64,000 bases of DNA from UBA7803 sp041686955 (GTDB taxonomy: Bacteria; Pseudomonadota; Gammaproteobacteria; Pseudomonadales; Azotimanducaceae): the NCBI GenBank assembly GCA_041686955.1, contig JAWLCV010000010.1, positions 15,122-79,121 on the forward strand, read 5' to 3'. Each line of letters opens with the position of its first letter. Positions within the stretch are counted from its first letter, which is position 1. The notes under the pieces are model-generated. The model was not told the DNA's origin. It worked only from the letters and a program-made list of their open reading frames with translations, and did not search any database. Both the position numbers and the translations under genes were made by a program. This document shows positions 45,350 through 54,004 of this stretch, in pieces.

Positions 45350-45895
45350 TCAGGGTGCAGGATCGGTGACTCGGAGGATGGGCAGCGGCTCCTGCACGTC
45401 GGGAGGCGCTGGTTCCAGCGCCTGCAGCACGTTGCCGAGAATCGCGTCGGTTGCCTCGTCCCCGGTCTCGTCGTGATCGGCCGGCGCCACCGCGCGCCGC
45501 TGAGCCACCCGATGCTCGAACCCCAGGCCGAAACCGAGCCGCTCCGCCGCCAGCTCCTCAGCGTCGATGGGACGCACGTGCACCACCTGGGTCTCGATGT
45601 GGATGACGCGGCCGTCGGGCTGGCGAATGATGCGCCCGTAACGGCGCTCGGTGCGGATGCGGATCACGCCGCTGCGGCCGCTGTTCCGGGCCATGCGCAA
45701 CTTCATCTCGGTGAGCAGGGCCCGGCGCTGGTGCTTGTTCAGCGAATCCCAGCTCGCCGCCAGCGCCGTCAGCTCCTCGTCCGAACGGTCGCCGTAGGCG
45801 CGGGAAGCCGCGGCCGATTCCGCGGCCTCGGCCAAGTCGGCCAGCCCCACGGTCAGCAGCAGCGCGATTCCCAGCCCTTTCCAGGTGGCCGTGAT
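45350..45895 (-). CDS. Exported DUF3106-like protein, probable ATC start
   Basis: About 181 residues. A strong signal peptide (TATWKGLGIALLLTVGLADLAEA) is followed by LTALAASWDSLNKHQRRALLTEM and a charged region, as in DUF3106 proteins. No ATG, GTG or TTG lies in frame near this signal, but AAGGAGG stands 8 bases before an ATC at 45895. The next in-frame ATG, at 45994, adds 33 residues that ruin the signal sequence. It precedes ompR/envZ on the same strand by 12 bases and may belong to that operon. Confidence 0.6.
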   Translation of the reverse strand: MTATWKGLGIALLLTVGLADLAEAAESAAASRAYGDRSDEELTALAASWDSLNKHQRRALLTEMKLRMARNSGRSGVIRIRTERRYGRIIRQPDGRVIHIETQVVHVRPIDAEELAAERLGFGLGFEHRVAQRRAVAPADHDETGDEATDAILGNVLQALEPAPPDVQEPLPILRVTDPAP

Positions 45896-46024
45896 GGCAG
45901 CAACCTCCTTTCGGCCTGCTAAGCCCGGAGCCGTATTCTCGACAGCGCCTGTTTCGGCGCCATTTCCCCAGAGTTTCAATGTGTTACAGGCCATGGCCCG
46001 AGCCGCGCGCGGACCGGCGTGGGC

Positions 46025-47209
46025 TCAGACGGCCTCGAACAGCCCCGCCGCTCCCTGGCCGCCGCCGATGCACATGGTCACGACGCCGTACTTCTTGTTG
46101 CGGCGCTTGAGCTCCCGCAGGATCAGGCCCGTCTGTCGCGACCCGGTCATGCCGAAGGGGTGACCGATGGCGATGCTGCCACCGTTGACGTTGTAGATCT
46201 CGTTGTCGATGCCCAGCTTGTCCCGGCAGTACAGGCACTGGGACGCGAACGCCTCGTTCAGCTCCCACAGGTCGATGTCGTTCAGGGACAGCCCGGCGTT
46301 CTTCAGAAGCCGCGGAATCGCGAACACCGGCCCGATGCCCATCTCGTCCGGCTCGCAGCCCGCCACGGTGAAGCCGCGGTAGATGCCGATCGGCTCGATG
46401 CCGAGCTGGGCCGCCCGCTCCGCGCTCATGACCAGGGTCATGGACGCGCCGTCGGAAAGCTGGGAGGCGTTACCGGCAGTCACCGTGCCGTTCTCCTCGA
46501 ACGCCGGAGCCAGGCCGGCCAGCCCCTCCAGGGTGGTGTTGGGGCGATTGCACTCGTCCCGGTCCACGGTGACCTCGACGTGGCTTTCCGCGCCGGTTTC
46601 CTTGTCCACCTTCAGCATGGTGGCCTTCATGGGCACGATCTCTTCCGCCACCCAGCCGGCTTCCTCAGCCCGCGCGTACCGCTGCTGGCTCTGCAGGGCG
46701 TACTCGTCCTGGGCCTCCCGGCTCACGTTGTAGCGGCGGGCCACCACCTCGGCGGTGTTGCCCATGGCCATGAAGATTTCCGGCTTCTCTTCCACCAGCC
46801 GGGGATTCGGCTTGGACTTGCCGGGCTCCTGACGGGTGCGCATGGAGATGGAGTCTGCGCCGCCGGCGATGGCCACCTCGGTTTGCCCGGTGGCGATCTG
46901 ATTCGCCGCCATGGCGATGGTCTGCAGACCCGACGAGCAGAACCGGTTGATGGTGACGCCGGCGGTGGTGATGGGGAGCTTCGAGAGCACCACGGCCAGC
47001 CGGGCCAGGTTGCCGTCCTGCTCGCCCACGTGGCTGGCGGCGCCGACGTAGACGTCCTCCACCTCGTCGGGGGACACCTGAGGGTTGCGCTCGAGAAGCG
47101 CGTCGATGCAGTGGGCCAGCATGTCGTCGGACCGGGTGAGGTTGAAGCTGCCCCGGAACGACTTGGCGAGCCCGGTGCGAACGCTATCGACGATGACGAC
47201 GTCTCTCAT
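46025..47209 (-). CDS. Acetyl-CoA C-acyltransferase (thiolase)
   Basis: A 394-residue thiolase. The nucleophilic Cys is in INRFCSSGLQTIA near residue 90, the His in SIAIGHPFGMTGSR, and the second Cys in VTMCIGGGQGAAGLF. It cleaves 3-ketoacyl-CoA in beta-oxidation or condenses acetyl-CoA. The latter reaction would also feed HMG-CoA synthesis for the mevalonate pathway, but the gene is 42 kb from that operon and no link is visible. Confidence 0.92.
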   Translation of the reverse strand: MRDVVIVDSVRTGLAKSFRGSFNLTRSDDMLAHCIDALLERNPQVSPDEVEDVYVGAASHVGEQDGNLARLAVVLSKLPITTAGVTINRFCSSGLQTIAMAANQIATGQTEVAIAGGADSISMRTRQEPGKSKPNPRLVEEKPEIFMAMGNTAEVVARRYNVSREAQDEYALQSQQRYARAEEAGWVAEEIVPMKATMLKVDKETGAESHVEVTVDRDECNRPNTTLEGLAGLAPAFEENGTVTAGNASQLSDGASMTLVMSAERAAQLGIEPIGIYRGFTVAGCEPDEMGIGPVFAIPRLLKNAGLSLNDIDLWELNEAFASQCLYCRDKLGIDNEIYNVNGGSIAIGHPFGMTGSRQTGLILRELKRRNKKYGVVTMCIGGGQGAAGLFEAV

Positions 47210-47280
47210 GGTATTCCCCTGCGTGTAGCGACTGATGACTGCGAGCCGGGGATGGTAACCCCTGCCGCGACCGCGTGCTA

Positions 47281-47348
47281 CCCGGCCCCTGAAGCCGGAA
47301 AGAGGGCGGCGGCACGGGCCGCGCGCCCTCTCGAGGGGCGAGGCCGGG
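47281..47348 (-). terminator. Nested inverted repeat after TonB-dependent receptor gene
   Basis: CCCGGCC (47281-47287) pairs with GGCCGGG (47342-47348) as an outer stem. Inside, AGAGGGCG (47301-47308) plus GCGGC (47309-47313) pair with GCCGC (47318-47322) plus CGCCCTCT (47324-47331), broken by one bulged base and closed by a 4-base loop. It begins 3 bases after the receptor stop codon. There is no U-tract on the minus strand, so it is a terminator or 3'-end stabilising structure of unusual strength. Confidence 0.5.
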
Positions 47349-47351
47349 GCT

Positions 47352-50084
47352 TTAGAAATCCCAGCTCACGCTCACGGCGAAGGTGCGGCCGACTTCCTCT
47401 TCGAAGGTGGTCACCCCGTCCCGCTCGATCTCGACGCTGTCGTTCAGGATGTTCTGGAGTTTCGCCTTCACCTTCACCTTGGCCGACGGATACCAGGCGT
47501 AGCTGACGTCCAGGGCGTGAAACGGCTGCTCGAACCCGTCCGGGGCCCCCAGCCGGCCGGCCAGGAACAGGCGCTCGTCGAACACGTTGTACACCAGCGT
47601 GGCCGAATGCCGGCCGTCCGGCGAGTCGTAGCCGAGCTGCAGGTTGCCGATGAACGGCGCCGCGTTGGTCAGATCCCGCTTCCGGTTGGTGGGGGCGTTG
47701 GCCTGGGAACCGGCCACCAGCTCCGACTCCTGGAACGTCAGGTTGGCCTGAACGTAGAACGGTTCGAGCCAGCGGTGCGCGAAGCCGAGCTCCTTGAGCA
47801 CCTCGAGCTCCAGGCCGTAGATCTCCGCCGATTCGGCGTTGACGATCTCCCGCGCCGTGTTGGTGTCGCTGGCGGGCACCTCGAAGAACTCGATGGGGTT
47901 CCGGATGTCCTTGTAGAACAGCGACACGGTGAAGTTGTCGCCGTTCGCGAAGAACCACTCCGCCCGCAGGTCGTAGTTGTCGAGCTCCGCGGGCACCACC
48001 CCGGGGTTGCCGAAGACCAGATCGTCGGTCAGCGGGTCCACGTAGCTGGCGCGGGTGATCTCCCGGAGGTCCGGCCGGGTCACGGTCTCGCTGTAGCCCA
48101 GACGGAGCTGGAAGGTCTCCGCCAGCCAGTCCGACATCCAGGTGAGCGACGCCGCCGGGTAGAAGTCGTCCTTTATGAACGAGCTTTCCAGGAGCGCCTC
48201 CGGATCGGTGGTCACCGCGGGGTTCGCGACGTCGAACCCGAAGGGGTTCCAGTCCACGGCCACCTGCTTGTAGTCCTCCCAGCGCACCCCCAGGGCCACG
48301 CGCCAGGTGTCCCGGAGCGTCCAGTCCACGGCCCCGAACCAGGCATCGGTCATGGTGGCGGCCAGGTAGCTCTCGTTGTTGGCCCCACTGCGCCTGAGCT
48401 CGAAGTTGTTGTCCGGGTCGGTGATCACCGCGTCCGAGAACACCTCGCTCAGGGGGCCCTGCAGGGTGGTGGGGTCGTCGATGCCGAACAGGCCCAGGGT
48501 GAACTGCACCTGCTCGTAGGAGCGGGCCTGAGCGGTGTGACGATAGCCGCCGGAGACCTCCAGGAACGACCGGTCGAAGTACAGCGGCAGCGACAGGGTC
48601 CAGCCGTAGTCCTCCACCTCGTCGGCCAGATCCGTGAACCGGTAATCGGCGCCCTCGGCCACGGTCCGCACGGCCGGATCGGCGATCTCGCCGGTCAGCG
48701 GATCGGCACGGCCGTCTCTCGCCACCACCACCTCGTTGGGAATCCCGGTATCGGCGTCGGAGTCGGAATAGAACCAGTCGAGTTCCAGGTCGTCCGGCAG
48801 CATACGTACCAGCCCTGCGGGGAGGTAGCCGTCCAGCAGGTCCTGGGTCGCCCGCCCGAGCCGGTGATCGCCCCGGAGCTGATTGACCAGGATCTCCCGT
48901 TCCTCGTAGCGGACACGCACGTCCTGGTAGCCCAGGCCGCTGGAACGCTGGCGGTTCTCGTTGAAGAAGGTGCGCACCGAGGTCTCGTCGTCGGTGTTGC
49001 GCAGGAACAGCGACGAGAACACCACCTCGTGCTCCTCGGCGTAGCGCAGGCCCACGTTGCCGCTCCCGGTCAGATTCACGCTGTAGGTCGCTTCCCGCTC
49101 CTCGGCGTTCTGCTCCTCGGGTGCGCTGAAGCTGGCTTCGTACTTCGTGGTCTCCCGCCACTCGTTCTCGTAGGCGCCGGAAGCGAGAAACCCCACCTCC
49201 AGATCGTTGCCGATGAAGAAGCTGTTGCCGAGGTAGCCCTTCACATCCAGATCCGGATCGGTATCTTCCTCCTCGATGGTGAGGTCCCGATACAGCAGGG
49301 TGGCCAGTTGCCGGTTGACGGCTCGCGCGTCCGCCAGCGTGGCCCCGGGCTGCCCCTGGGCGCGCAGGGTGGAGAGAATGCTCTGCGGGCCGATGTCGCC
49401 CCGGAACCGGTTGACCTGTCCGAGCAACTCGCCGGACAGAGCCCGGGTCCCGTCGTCCGTGCCCCAGAAGTCGTCGTCGCCGCCCGAGTAGGTCAGAACC
49501 TCGCCGTCGTTCTCGGTATTGAGGCCGCTGCCCACCTCGAGCCCGAACACCAGCCCGTCCGGCAGTCCTTCGGTGCGAATGTCGATGTTGCCGCCGCCGA
49601 ACGCGGCAGGCTGATCCACCGTGAACGACTTCTGCACCCGCAGCGACTCCACCACGTAGGTGGGGAACAGATTGAGCGGAATGACGTTGCGGGTCAGGTC
49701 CACCGAGGGCACCCGGGCGCTGTTCAGGGTGGTGCTGGAGTACCGCTCGCCCAGGCCGCGAACGTAGACGAACTTGTCGTTCACCAGGGTGAGCCCGGAG
49801 ACCCGGCGCAGCGCGGCGGCGACGTTGCTGTCGCCCACCCGGGTGATGGCGTCGTCGCCCAGGAGGTTCGTCACCGCCGAGTCCGCCTTGCGCTCCTCGA
49901 CGAGCTGCGCTGCGGCGTCGAAGGAGCGGCCCACCACCACCATCTCCTCGATGGGGCCGTCGTCGGCCTCGGCCGCTTGAGCCTCGGCCTCACCGGCGCT
50001 GGCGCTGCCCGTGCCGGTCAGCACCATCGCTGCGGCCACGGCCGCAGCGAGATTGGAGCGTTTGAAGTAGTCGGGGATTTTCAT
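47352..50084 (-). CDS. TonB-dependent outer-membrane receptor
   Basis: A 910-residue receptor. A signal peptide covers about residues 8-30, followed by a TonB-box-like EEMVVVG. The plug domain contains VRGLGERYSSTTLNSARVPS and VQKSFTVDQPAAFGGGNIDIRT. A long beta-barrel follows and ends in the aromatic residue expected for outer-membrane insertion (VSVSWDF). The substrate cannot be read from sequence. It is the second gene, 9 bases after a large lipoprotein, so the two are likely an uptake pair. Confidence 0.9.
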   Translation of the reverse strand: MKIPDYFKRSNLAAAVAAAMVLTGTGSASAGEAEAQAAEADDGPIEEMVVVGRSFDAAAQLVEERKADSAVTNLLGDDAITRVGDSNVAAALRRVSGLTLVNDKFVYVRGLGERYSSTTLNSARVPSVDLTRNVIPLNLFPTYVVESLRVQKSFTVDQPAAFGGGNIDIRTEGLPDGLVFGLEVGSGLNTENDGEVLTYSGGDDDFWGTDDGTRALSGELLGQVNRFRGDIGPQSILSTLRAQGQPGATLADARAVNRQLATLLYRDLTIEEEDTDPDLDVKGYLGNSFFIGNDLEVGFLASGAYENEWRETTKYEASFSAPEEQNAEEREATYSVNLTGSGNVGLRYAEEHEVVFSSLFLRNTDDETSVRTFFNENRQRSSGLGYQDVRVRYEEREILVNQLRGDHRLGRATQDLLDGYLPAGLVRMLPDDLELDWFYSDSDADTGIPNEVVVARDGRADPLTGEIADPAVRTVAEGADYRFTDLADEVEDYGWTLSLPLYFDRSFLEVSGGYRHTAQARSYEQVQFTLGLFGIDDPTTLQGPLSEVFSDAVITDPDNNFELRRSGANNESYLAATMTDAWFGAVDWTLRDTWRVALGVRWEDYKQVAVDWNPFGFDVANPAVTTDPEALLESSFIKDDFYPAASLTWMSDWLAETFQLRLGYSETVTRPDLREITRASYVDPLTDDLVFGNPGVVPAELDNYDLRAEWFFANGDNFTVSLFYKDIRNPIEFFEVPASDTNTAREIVNAESAEIYGLELEVLKELGFAHRWLEPFYVQANLTFQESELVAGSQANAPTNRKRDLTNAAPFIGNLQLGYDSPDGRHSATLVYNVFDERLFLAGRLGAPDGFEQPFHALDVSYAWYPSAKVKVKAKLQNILNDSVEIERDGVTTFEEEVGRTFAVSVSWDF

Positions 50085-50093
50085 CGTCTGGCC

Positions 50094-51791
50094 CTACGGT
50101 TGCGCTTCGAACCACAGGGGCTGGGCGCGGTTGTCCTCGAAGATGCCGAAGGTCCAGCCGGCGAAGGGATTGTCGGCGCTCTGGCTCAGCGCACCGATGA
50201 AGTCGCCGCTCTGGGGACCGCCCGCCGGTGCCGCGTCATCCACGACCATGCTGGCGTAAGCAATCGAGAAGATGGCAGGCGTACCTTCCAGAAGTTGGAG
50301 CTGGGTATCCGCGGCCGCCGTCGGGTCGACCACGCCGGTGACGGTGGCGAACACCACGCCCTGATCGTTGGCCGCCCAGTCCTCCACGGTGATGGCGTTG
50401 GGCAGGGCGTTGCCGTTGGTCCGGTCTTCGCACGCCATGATCACGGAGTGGAGCTCCACCGCACCGTCCTGGGCGAGCTGCAATGTCCGGTTGTCGAGGC
50501 GCAGACAGTAGTTGGTGTCCGCCGCGGAATCCGGCCCGAACGACGCGATCACCATGGAATCGTTCACCACCGGCGCGATCCCTTCGCGGAAACGCCAGCC
50601 GGCACCCGGGTCGTGGGTGGCCGTATCCGCGCCGTTGGCGGAGATGATGCACGTCAGGTTGTTGATGGTCGGCGCGCTGTGAAGGCCGCGGGCGATGAAA
50701 TCCTCCACCACCGCCGGGTCGAGACTGTCGAAGGAGCCGATGCCGTCCGCCTCGATGCAGTGGTTGCCGTCAGTCTCCGACTGGATCACCAGAGCGGTGT
50801 CGATGCTTCCGATCCAGCCTTCGTCCACGTCGATGGAGTCGTCGCGCACGTAAACGGCGGCGAAGTTCTCGAAGTCGACGGCCCCGCCGAACATCTCGAT
50901 GCCATCGTCGTAGGTGGAGTAGGTCTCCAGGTTCCTGACGATGGTGTTGCGGCCGACGGCTCCGAAGGTGATGCCGTTCAGCTCGTCGCCGTTACCCACC
51001 TCGGCACCCGTGTGCTTGACGATCACGTACTCGAGGCGTCCCGAGCTGTCGTCGTCGTTGTCGCCGCCGTAGTAGTTCTCATCGAGACCGGCAGACCCTT
51101 CGGACGCCACGTGGCACTCGCTGGCGAGCGCCAGGTCGACCCCGCGGGTTCCCGTGTACTCGCACTTGTTGGTGACCCCGAAGCCGTCGATGACGATGCC
51201 GCCCCACTGGGACACCGCCTCGGGATCTGAGTCCAGGTCGCCGTTGAGGTCGGAGGTGGAGGTGAAGGTGATCGGCGCGGAAGGCGTGCCCACGGCAAAG
51301 AGCTGAGAGCCGCGATTGATGACCATGAAATTGTCGTTGGATTCCCAGGCCAGGGTGGCGCCGGCCTCGATGGTCAGGGTGGGTCCGTCACCCCCCTCGG
51401 CGATTCCGGCGGAAGCGAACTCGGCGTCGCTGTCGTAGGCGTTGCCCACGAACAGGCTGCCCTGGAAGATGTGCGCGCCCCCGGCCGGCAGCGCGGGAAT
51501 GGTCAGATCCACCACCAGGTTGTTGCCTGCATCCACGAAGGTGGGGCTGTAGGTGCAGTGGGTGCCGTCGTAGCTGCCCTGTCGGGTCTGGCCGCCCTCG
51601 GTCGTGTAGGACGCGCAGGGATTGGTGTCGCCGCTCGGCTGCTCAGTCGTGGTGTTGTTGCTGTTGTTCACCGAGTTGTCCACGGTGGTGGGGGTCAACT
51701 TTATGTCGCCACCCCCGCCACAACCCGCGAGCAACCCCGCCGCGCAGGCGGTGGTCGCGAGCACGCGAACGGAATCTTTCATGAGGTTCAT
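50094..51791 (-). CDS. Large surface-exposed or periplasmic lipoprotein paired with TonB receptor
   Basis: A 565-residue lipoprotein. The lipobox is LLAGC, followed by GGGGD. A variable Asn/Thr-rich linker and then a large beta-rich domain follow, with repeated strand motifs (LTIEAGATLAWESN, PITFTSTSDLNGD, QWGGIVIDGFG, LEYVIVKHTGAEVG, NTIVRNLETYSTYDDGIEMFGG) suggesting a parallel beta-helix. It probably works with the receptor encoded directly after it, binding ligand or presenting it. The ATG at 51791 opens an operon under the repeat array at 51873-51912. Confidence 0.8.
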   Translation of the reverse strand: MNLMKDSVRVLATTACAAGLLAGCGGGGDIKLTPTTVDNSVNNSNNTTTEQPSGDTNPCASYTTEGGQTRQGSYDGTHCTYSPTFVDAGNNLVVDLTIPALPAGGAHIFQGSLFVGNAYDSDAEFASAGIAEGGDGPTLTIEAGATLAWESNDNFMVINRGSQLFAVGTPSAPITFTSTSDLNGDLDSDPEAVSQWGGIVIDGFGVTNKCEYTGTRGVDLALASECHVASEGSAGLDENYYGGDNDDDSSGRLEYVIVKHTGAEVGNGDELNGITFGAVGRNTIVRNLETYSTYDDGIEMFGGAVDFENFAAVYVRDDSIDVDEGWIGSIDTALVIQSETDGNHCIEADGIGSFDSLDPAVVEDFIARGLHSAPTINNLTCIISANGADTATHDPGAGWRFREGIAPVVNDSMVIASFGPDSAADTNYCLRLDNRTLQLAQDGAVELHSVIMACEDRTNGNALPNAITVEDWAANDQGVVFATVTGVVDPTAAADTQLQLLEGTPAIFSIAYASMVVDDAAPAGGPQSGDFIGALSQSADNPFAGWTFGIFEDNRAQPLWFEAQP

Positions 51792-51872
51792 CTGATGGGT
51801 TCCCCCGCTGAGTTGATACGAAACTGCCGGTTGTCACGCCGGTTCTCAGGGTGGGAACGCTAGCAACGGTTC

Positions 51873-51912
51873 GTTTCAGGCCGGTTACGGCTTCATGACA
51901 GACGCATGAACG
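51873..51912 (-). promoter_or_regulatory. Pho-box-like array of four 7-bp direct repeats
   Basis: Read on the minus strand, CGTTCAT, CTGTCAT, CCGTAAC and CTGAAAC occur at exact 11-base intervals with 4-base spacers, ending 82 bases before the lipoprotein start. The PhoB consensus is CTGTCAT with an 11-base period. The second unit is perfect, and the others match at 5 of 7 positions. The layout suggests PhoB activation of the receptor operon, and perhaps of the divergent gene at 51943. Confidence 0.5.
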
Positions 51913-51942
51913 AGCGGACCGATTGCGTCACGGACAGGAAAC

Positions 51943-52401
51943 ATGCGGCCTGTAGGTTTCGAAGAGGTCGAGTGCAACGCCAACGTCATGGGCTATCGAG
52001 AGCTGCTCAAGAGCTACATCCGCCATCTGGAGCTGGCGGCCGGTGACAATTTCATCGACTTCGACGGCAACGAGCCGGTGCTGAGCGCGAGCGAGGCGAG
52101 CGAGCTCAGAAGGCTCGCGGCGGAGCTGGAGCGCGACACCCACCGAGGCCGGGCGGTGGGCCGGATACGGAATTTCAACAGTCGGCTGCGGGTGCTGATG
52201 AACCGCCACGCCCTGAGCCCGGAGCGCGTGGCGAAGCTCTCAGGCTCCCCCGTGGAAAAGGTGCGACGATGGCGCACCAACCCCTCTTCCGACGGCTATC
52301 TGCCCATGCGCGAAAGCGAGTTCGCCCGCTTCGAGGCGGCCCTGAACCGCTGGCTGGAGACCTGCGTCAGCCAGCGGCCGGGGCGGGTCATTCCTCGGTA
52401 G
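51943..52401 (+). CDS. Hypothetical protein with HTH-like segment
   Basis: A 152-residue soluble protein. Residues about 17-60 contain two helices (YRELLKSYIRHLELAAG, SEASELRRLAAELERD). Residues about 85-120 look like a helix-turn-helix (LRVLMNRHALSPERVAKLSG, then VEKVRRWRTNPSSDGYLPM). It may be a DNA-binding regulator. Its ATG (AGGA 5 bases upstream) diverges from the TonB-receptor operon across the Pho-box-like array. ATG 51988 is an alternative start. Its end overlaps the convergent small lipoprotein by 14 bases. Confidence 0.6.
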   Translation: MRPVGFEEVECNANVMGYRELLKSYIRHLELAAGDNFIDFDGNEPVLSASEASELRRLAAELERDTHRGRAVGRIRNFNSRLRVLMNRHALSPERVAKLSGSPVEKVRRWRTNPSSDGYLPMRESEFARFEAALNRWLETCVSQRPGRVIPR

Positions 52402-52690
52402 CTTCGTCCACGGCCTCTGCCGCATCCTCGGTGGCCTGCTCCGCCTCGTCCGTGGTGGTATCGGCCGCGGAGCGCATGGCCTCGCCGGCTTGCTCCGCCG
52501 CAGCCCCGGCGCGCTCGGCCAGATCGTCGGCCGCCTGCTGTGCCTGTTCCAGGGTGTTTTCGGTGGCGCTCTGCATGTCCTCCAGCATGCCCCCCTCGGT
52601 ATCGCCCGCTTCAGCGTCCTGATCGGCGCCTTGTCCGCAGGCCGCCAGACCGAGCATCAGAATCAGTGACAGTGCCAATCGGTTCATCAT
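52388..52690 (-). CDS. Small Ala/Glu-rich lipoprotein
   Basis: A 100-residue lipoprotein with lipobox LAAC followed by GQGAD. The mature part is almost entirely Ala, Glu, Asp, Gln and Thr in heptads (LEQAQQAADDLAERAGAAAEQAGEAM, cited in parts), so it should form a coiled coil like Lpp. A structural envelope role is plausible but not shown. The family is not recognised. GAGGTGAA lies upstream of the ATG at 52690. Confidence 0.7.
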   Translation of the reverse strand: MMNRLALSLILMLGLAACGQGADQDAEAGDTEGGMLEDMQSATENTLEQAQQAADDLAERAGAAAEQAGEAMRSAADTTTDEAEQATEDAAEAVDEATEE

Positions 52691-52821
52691 CGTTCACCTC
52701 CATTCTTGTCATGGCGCCATGAGCATATCGGTTCCGCGGGCCCGGCACACCACCCCGGATCGGAGCCCCATCCACTCCATGCTATGCTCGCGCTCCTGCC
52801 GTAGCCTAGGACCATCGACCG

Positions 52822-53979
52822 ATGCTGTACGAGAACTACCAATCCCCCTGGCTCGACGACGAGCTGCGCATCCTGCAGGACGCCGCCCGCAAGTTCTTCG
52901 AGCAGGAATTCGCGCCGCTGAACGAGAAGTGGATCAGCCAGGGAAAGGTGGACCGGGAAGCCTGGAACAAGGCCGGCGAGGCGGGCCTCCTGTGCGCCGA
53001 GATTCCGGCCGAGTACGGCGGCGGCGGCGGCGATTTCCGTCACGAAACGGTCATCATGGAGGAGATGCATCGCGCCGGCGTGACCGGGTTCGGCAACCAG
53101 GTTCACAGCACCATCGTGGCGCCGTACATCCTCAACTACGGCACCGAGGAGCAGCGCCAGCGCTGGCTGCCGAAGATGGCCACCGGCGAGCTGGTCGGCG
53201 CCATCGCCATGACCGAGCCCAATACCGGCTCCGACCTCCAGGCCGTGCGAACCACGGCGATCCGCGACGGCGACCACTACGTCATCAACGGCGCCAAGAC
53301 CTACATCACCAACGGCCAGCATGCCGATCTGGTGATCGTGGTGGCCAAGACCGATCCCACCCACGGCGCCAAGGGAATCTCCCTCGTCGTGGCGGAGACG
53401 GCCGATGCCCCCGGGTTCCAGCGCGGCCGGAATCTGAAGAAGCTGGGCCAGAAGGCCGCCGACACCTCGGAGCTGTTCTTCCAGGACTGCCGCGTGCCGG
53501 TATCGAACCTGCTCGGCGAGGTGGAGGGCAAGGGCTTCGTCCAGCTCATGCAGCAGCTCCCGCAGGAACGGCTCAACATCGCGCAGGCCGCGGTGGTGGC
53601 CATGGAGCGCGCCATCGAGATCACCCTGGACTTCGTCAAGGAGCGCAAGGCGTTCGGCCAGCGCGTGCTCGACTTCCAGAACAGCAAGTTCAAGCTCGCG
53701 GAGTGCAAGACCGAGGCTCTCATCGCCCGCACCTTCGTGGATCAGTGCGTGCTGTGGCTGCTCGAAGGTCGTCTGGACGCCGCCACGGCCTCCATGGCCA
53801 AGTACTGGTGCACCCAGAAGCAGTGCGACGTCATCGACGAGTGTCTGCAGCTCCACGGCGGCGCCGGCTACATGGACGAGTACGAGATCTCCCGGATGTA
53901 CGCCGATGCCAGGGTGCAGAAGATCTACGGCGGCACCAACGAGATCATGAAGGAACTCATCGGCCGGACCCTCGGCTAG
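52822..53979 (+). CDS. Acyl-CoA dehydrogenase
   Basis: A 385-residue flavoprotein. IAMTEPNTGSDLQAVRTTA is the first family signature and QLHGGAGYMDEYEISRMYADARVQKIYGGTNEI (cited in part) the second. Glu in GGTNEIMKELIG is the expected catalytic base. It should oxidise short- or medium-chain acyl-CoA. It resembles AcdA-type enzymes and is distinct from the dehydrogenase at 27320-28510. Confidence 0.93.
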   Translation: MLYENYQSPWLDDELRILQDAARKFFEQEFAPLNEKWISQGKVDREAWNKAGEAGLLCAEIPAEYGGGGGDFRHETVIMEEMHRAGVTGFGNQVHSTIVAPYILNYGTEEQRQRWLPKMATGELVGAIAMTEPNTGSDLQAVRTTAIRDGDHYVINGAKTYITNGQHADLVIVVAKTDPTHGAKGISLVVAETADAPGFQRGRNLKKLGQKAADTSELFFQDCRVPVSNLLGEVEGKGFVQLMQQLPQERLNIAQAAVVAMERAIEITLDFVKERKAFGQRVLDFQNSKFKLAECKTEALIARTFVDQCVLWLLEGRLDAATASMAKYWCTQKQCDVIDECLQLHGGAGYMDEYEISRMYADARVQKIYGGTNEIMKELIGRTLG

Positions 53980-54004
53980 GCCCGCCGGGCCTTCCCGCCG
54001 CCGC

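Noticed and set aside
47517..51230. A 1237-residue open frame on the plus strand
   Set aside because: It is antisense to the TonB-dependent receptor and its lipoprotein, which have clear motifs and signal peptides. GC-rich DNA leaves long open antisense frames.
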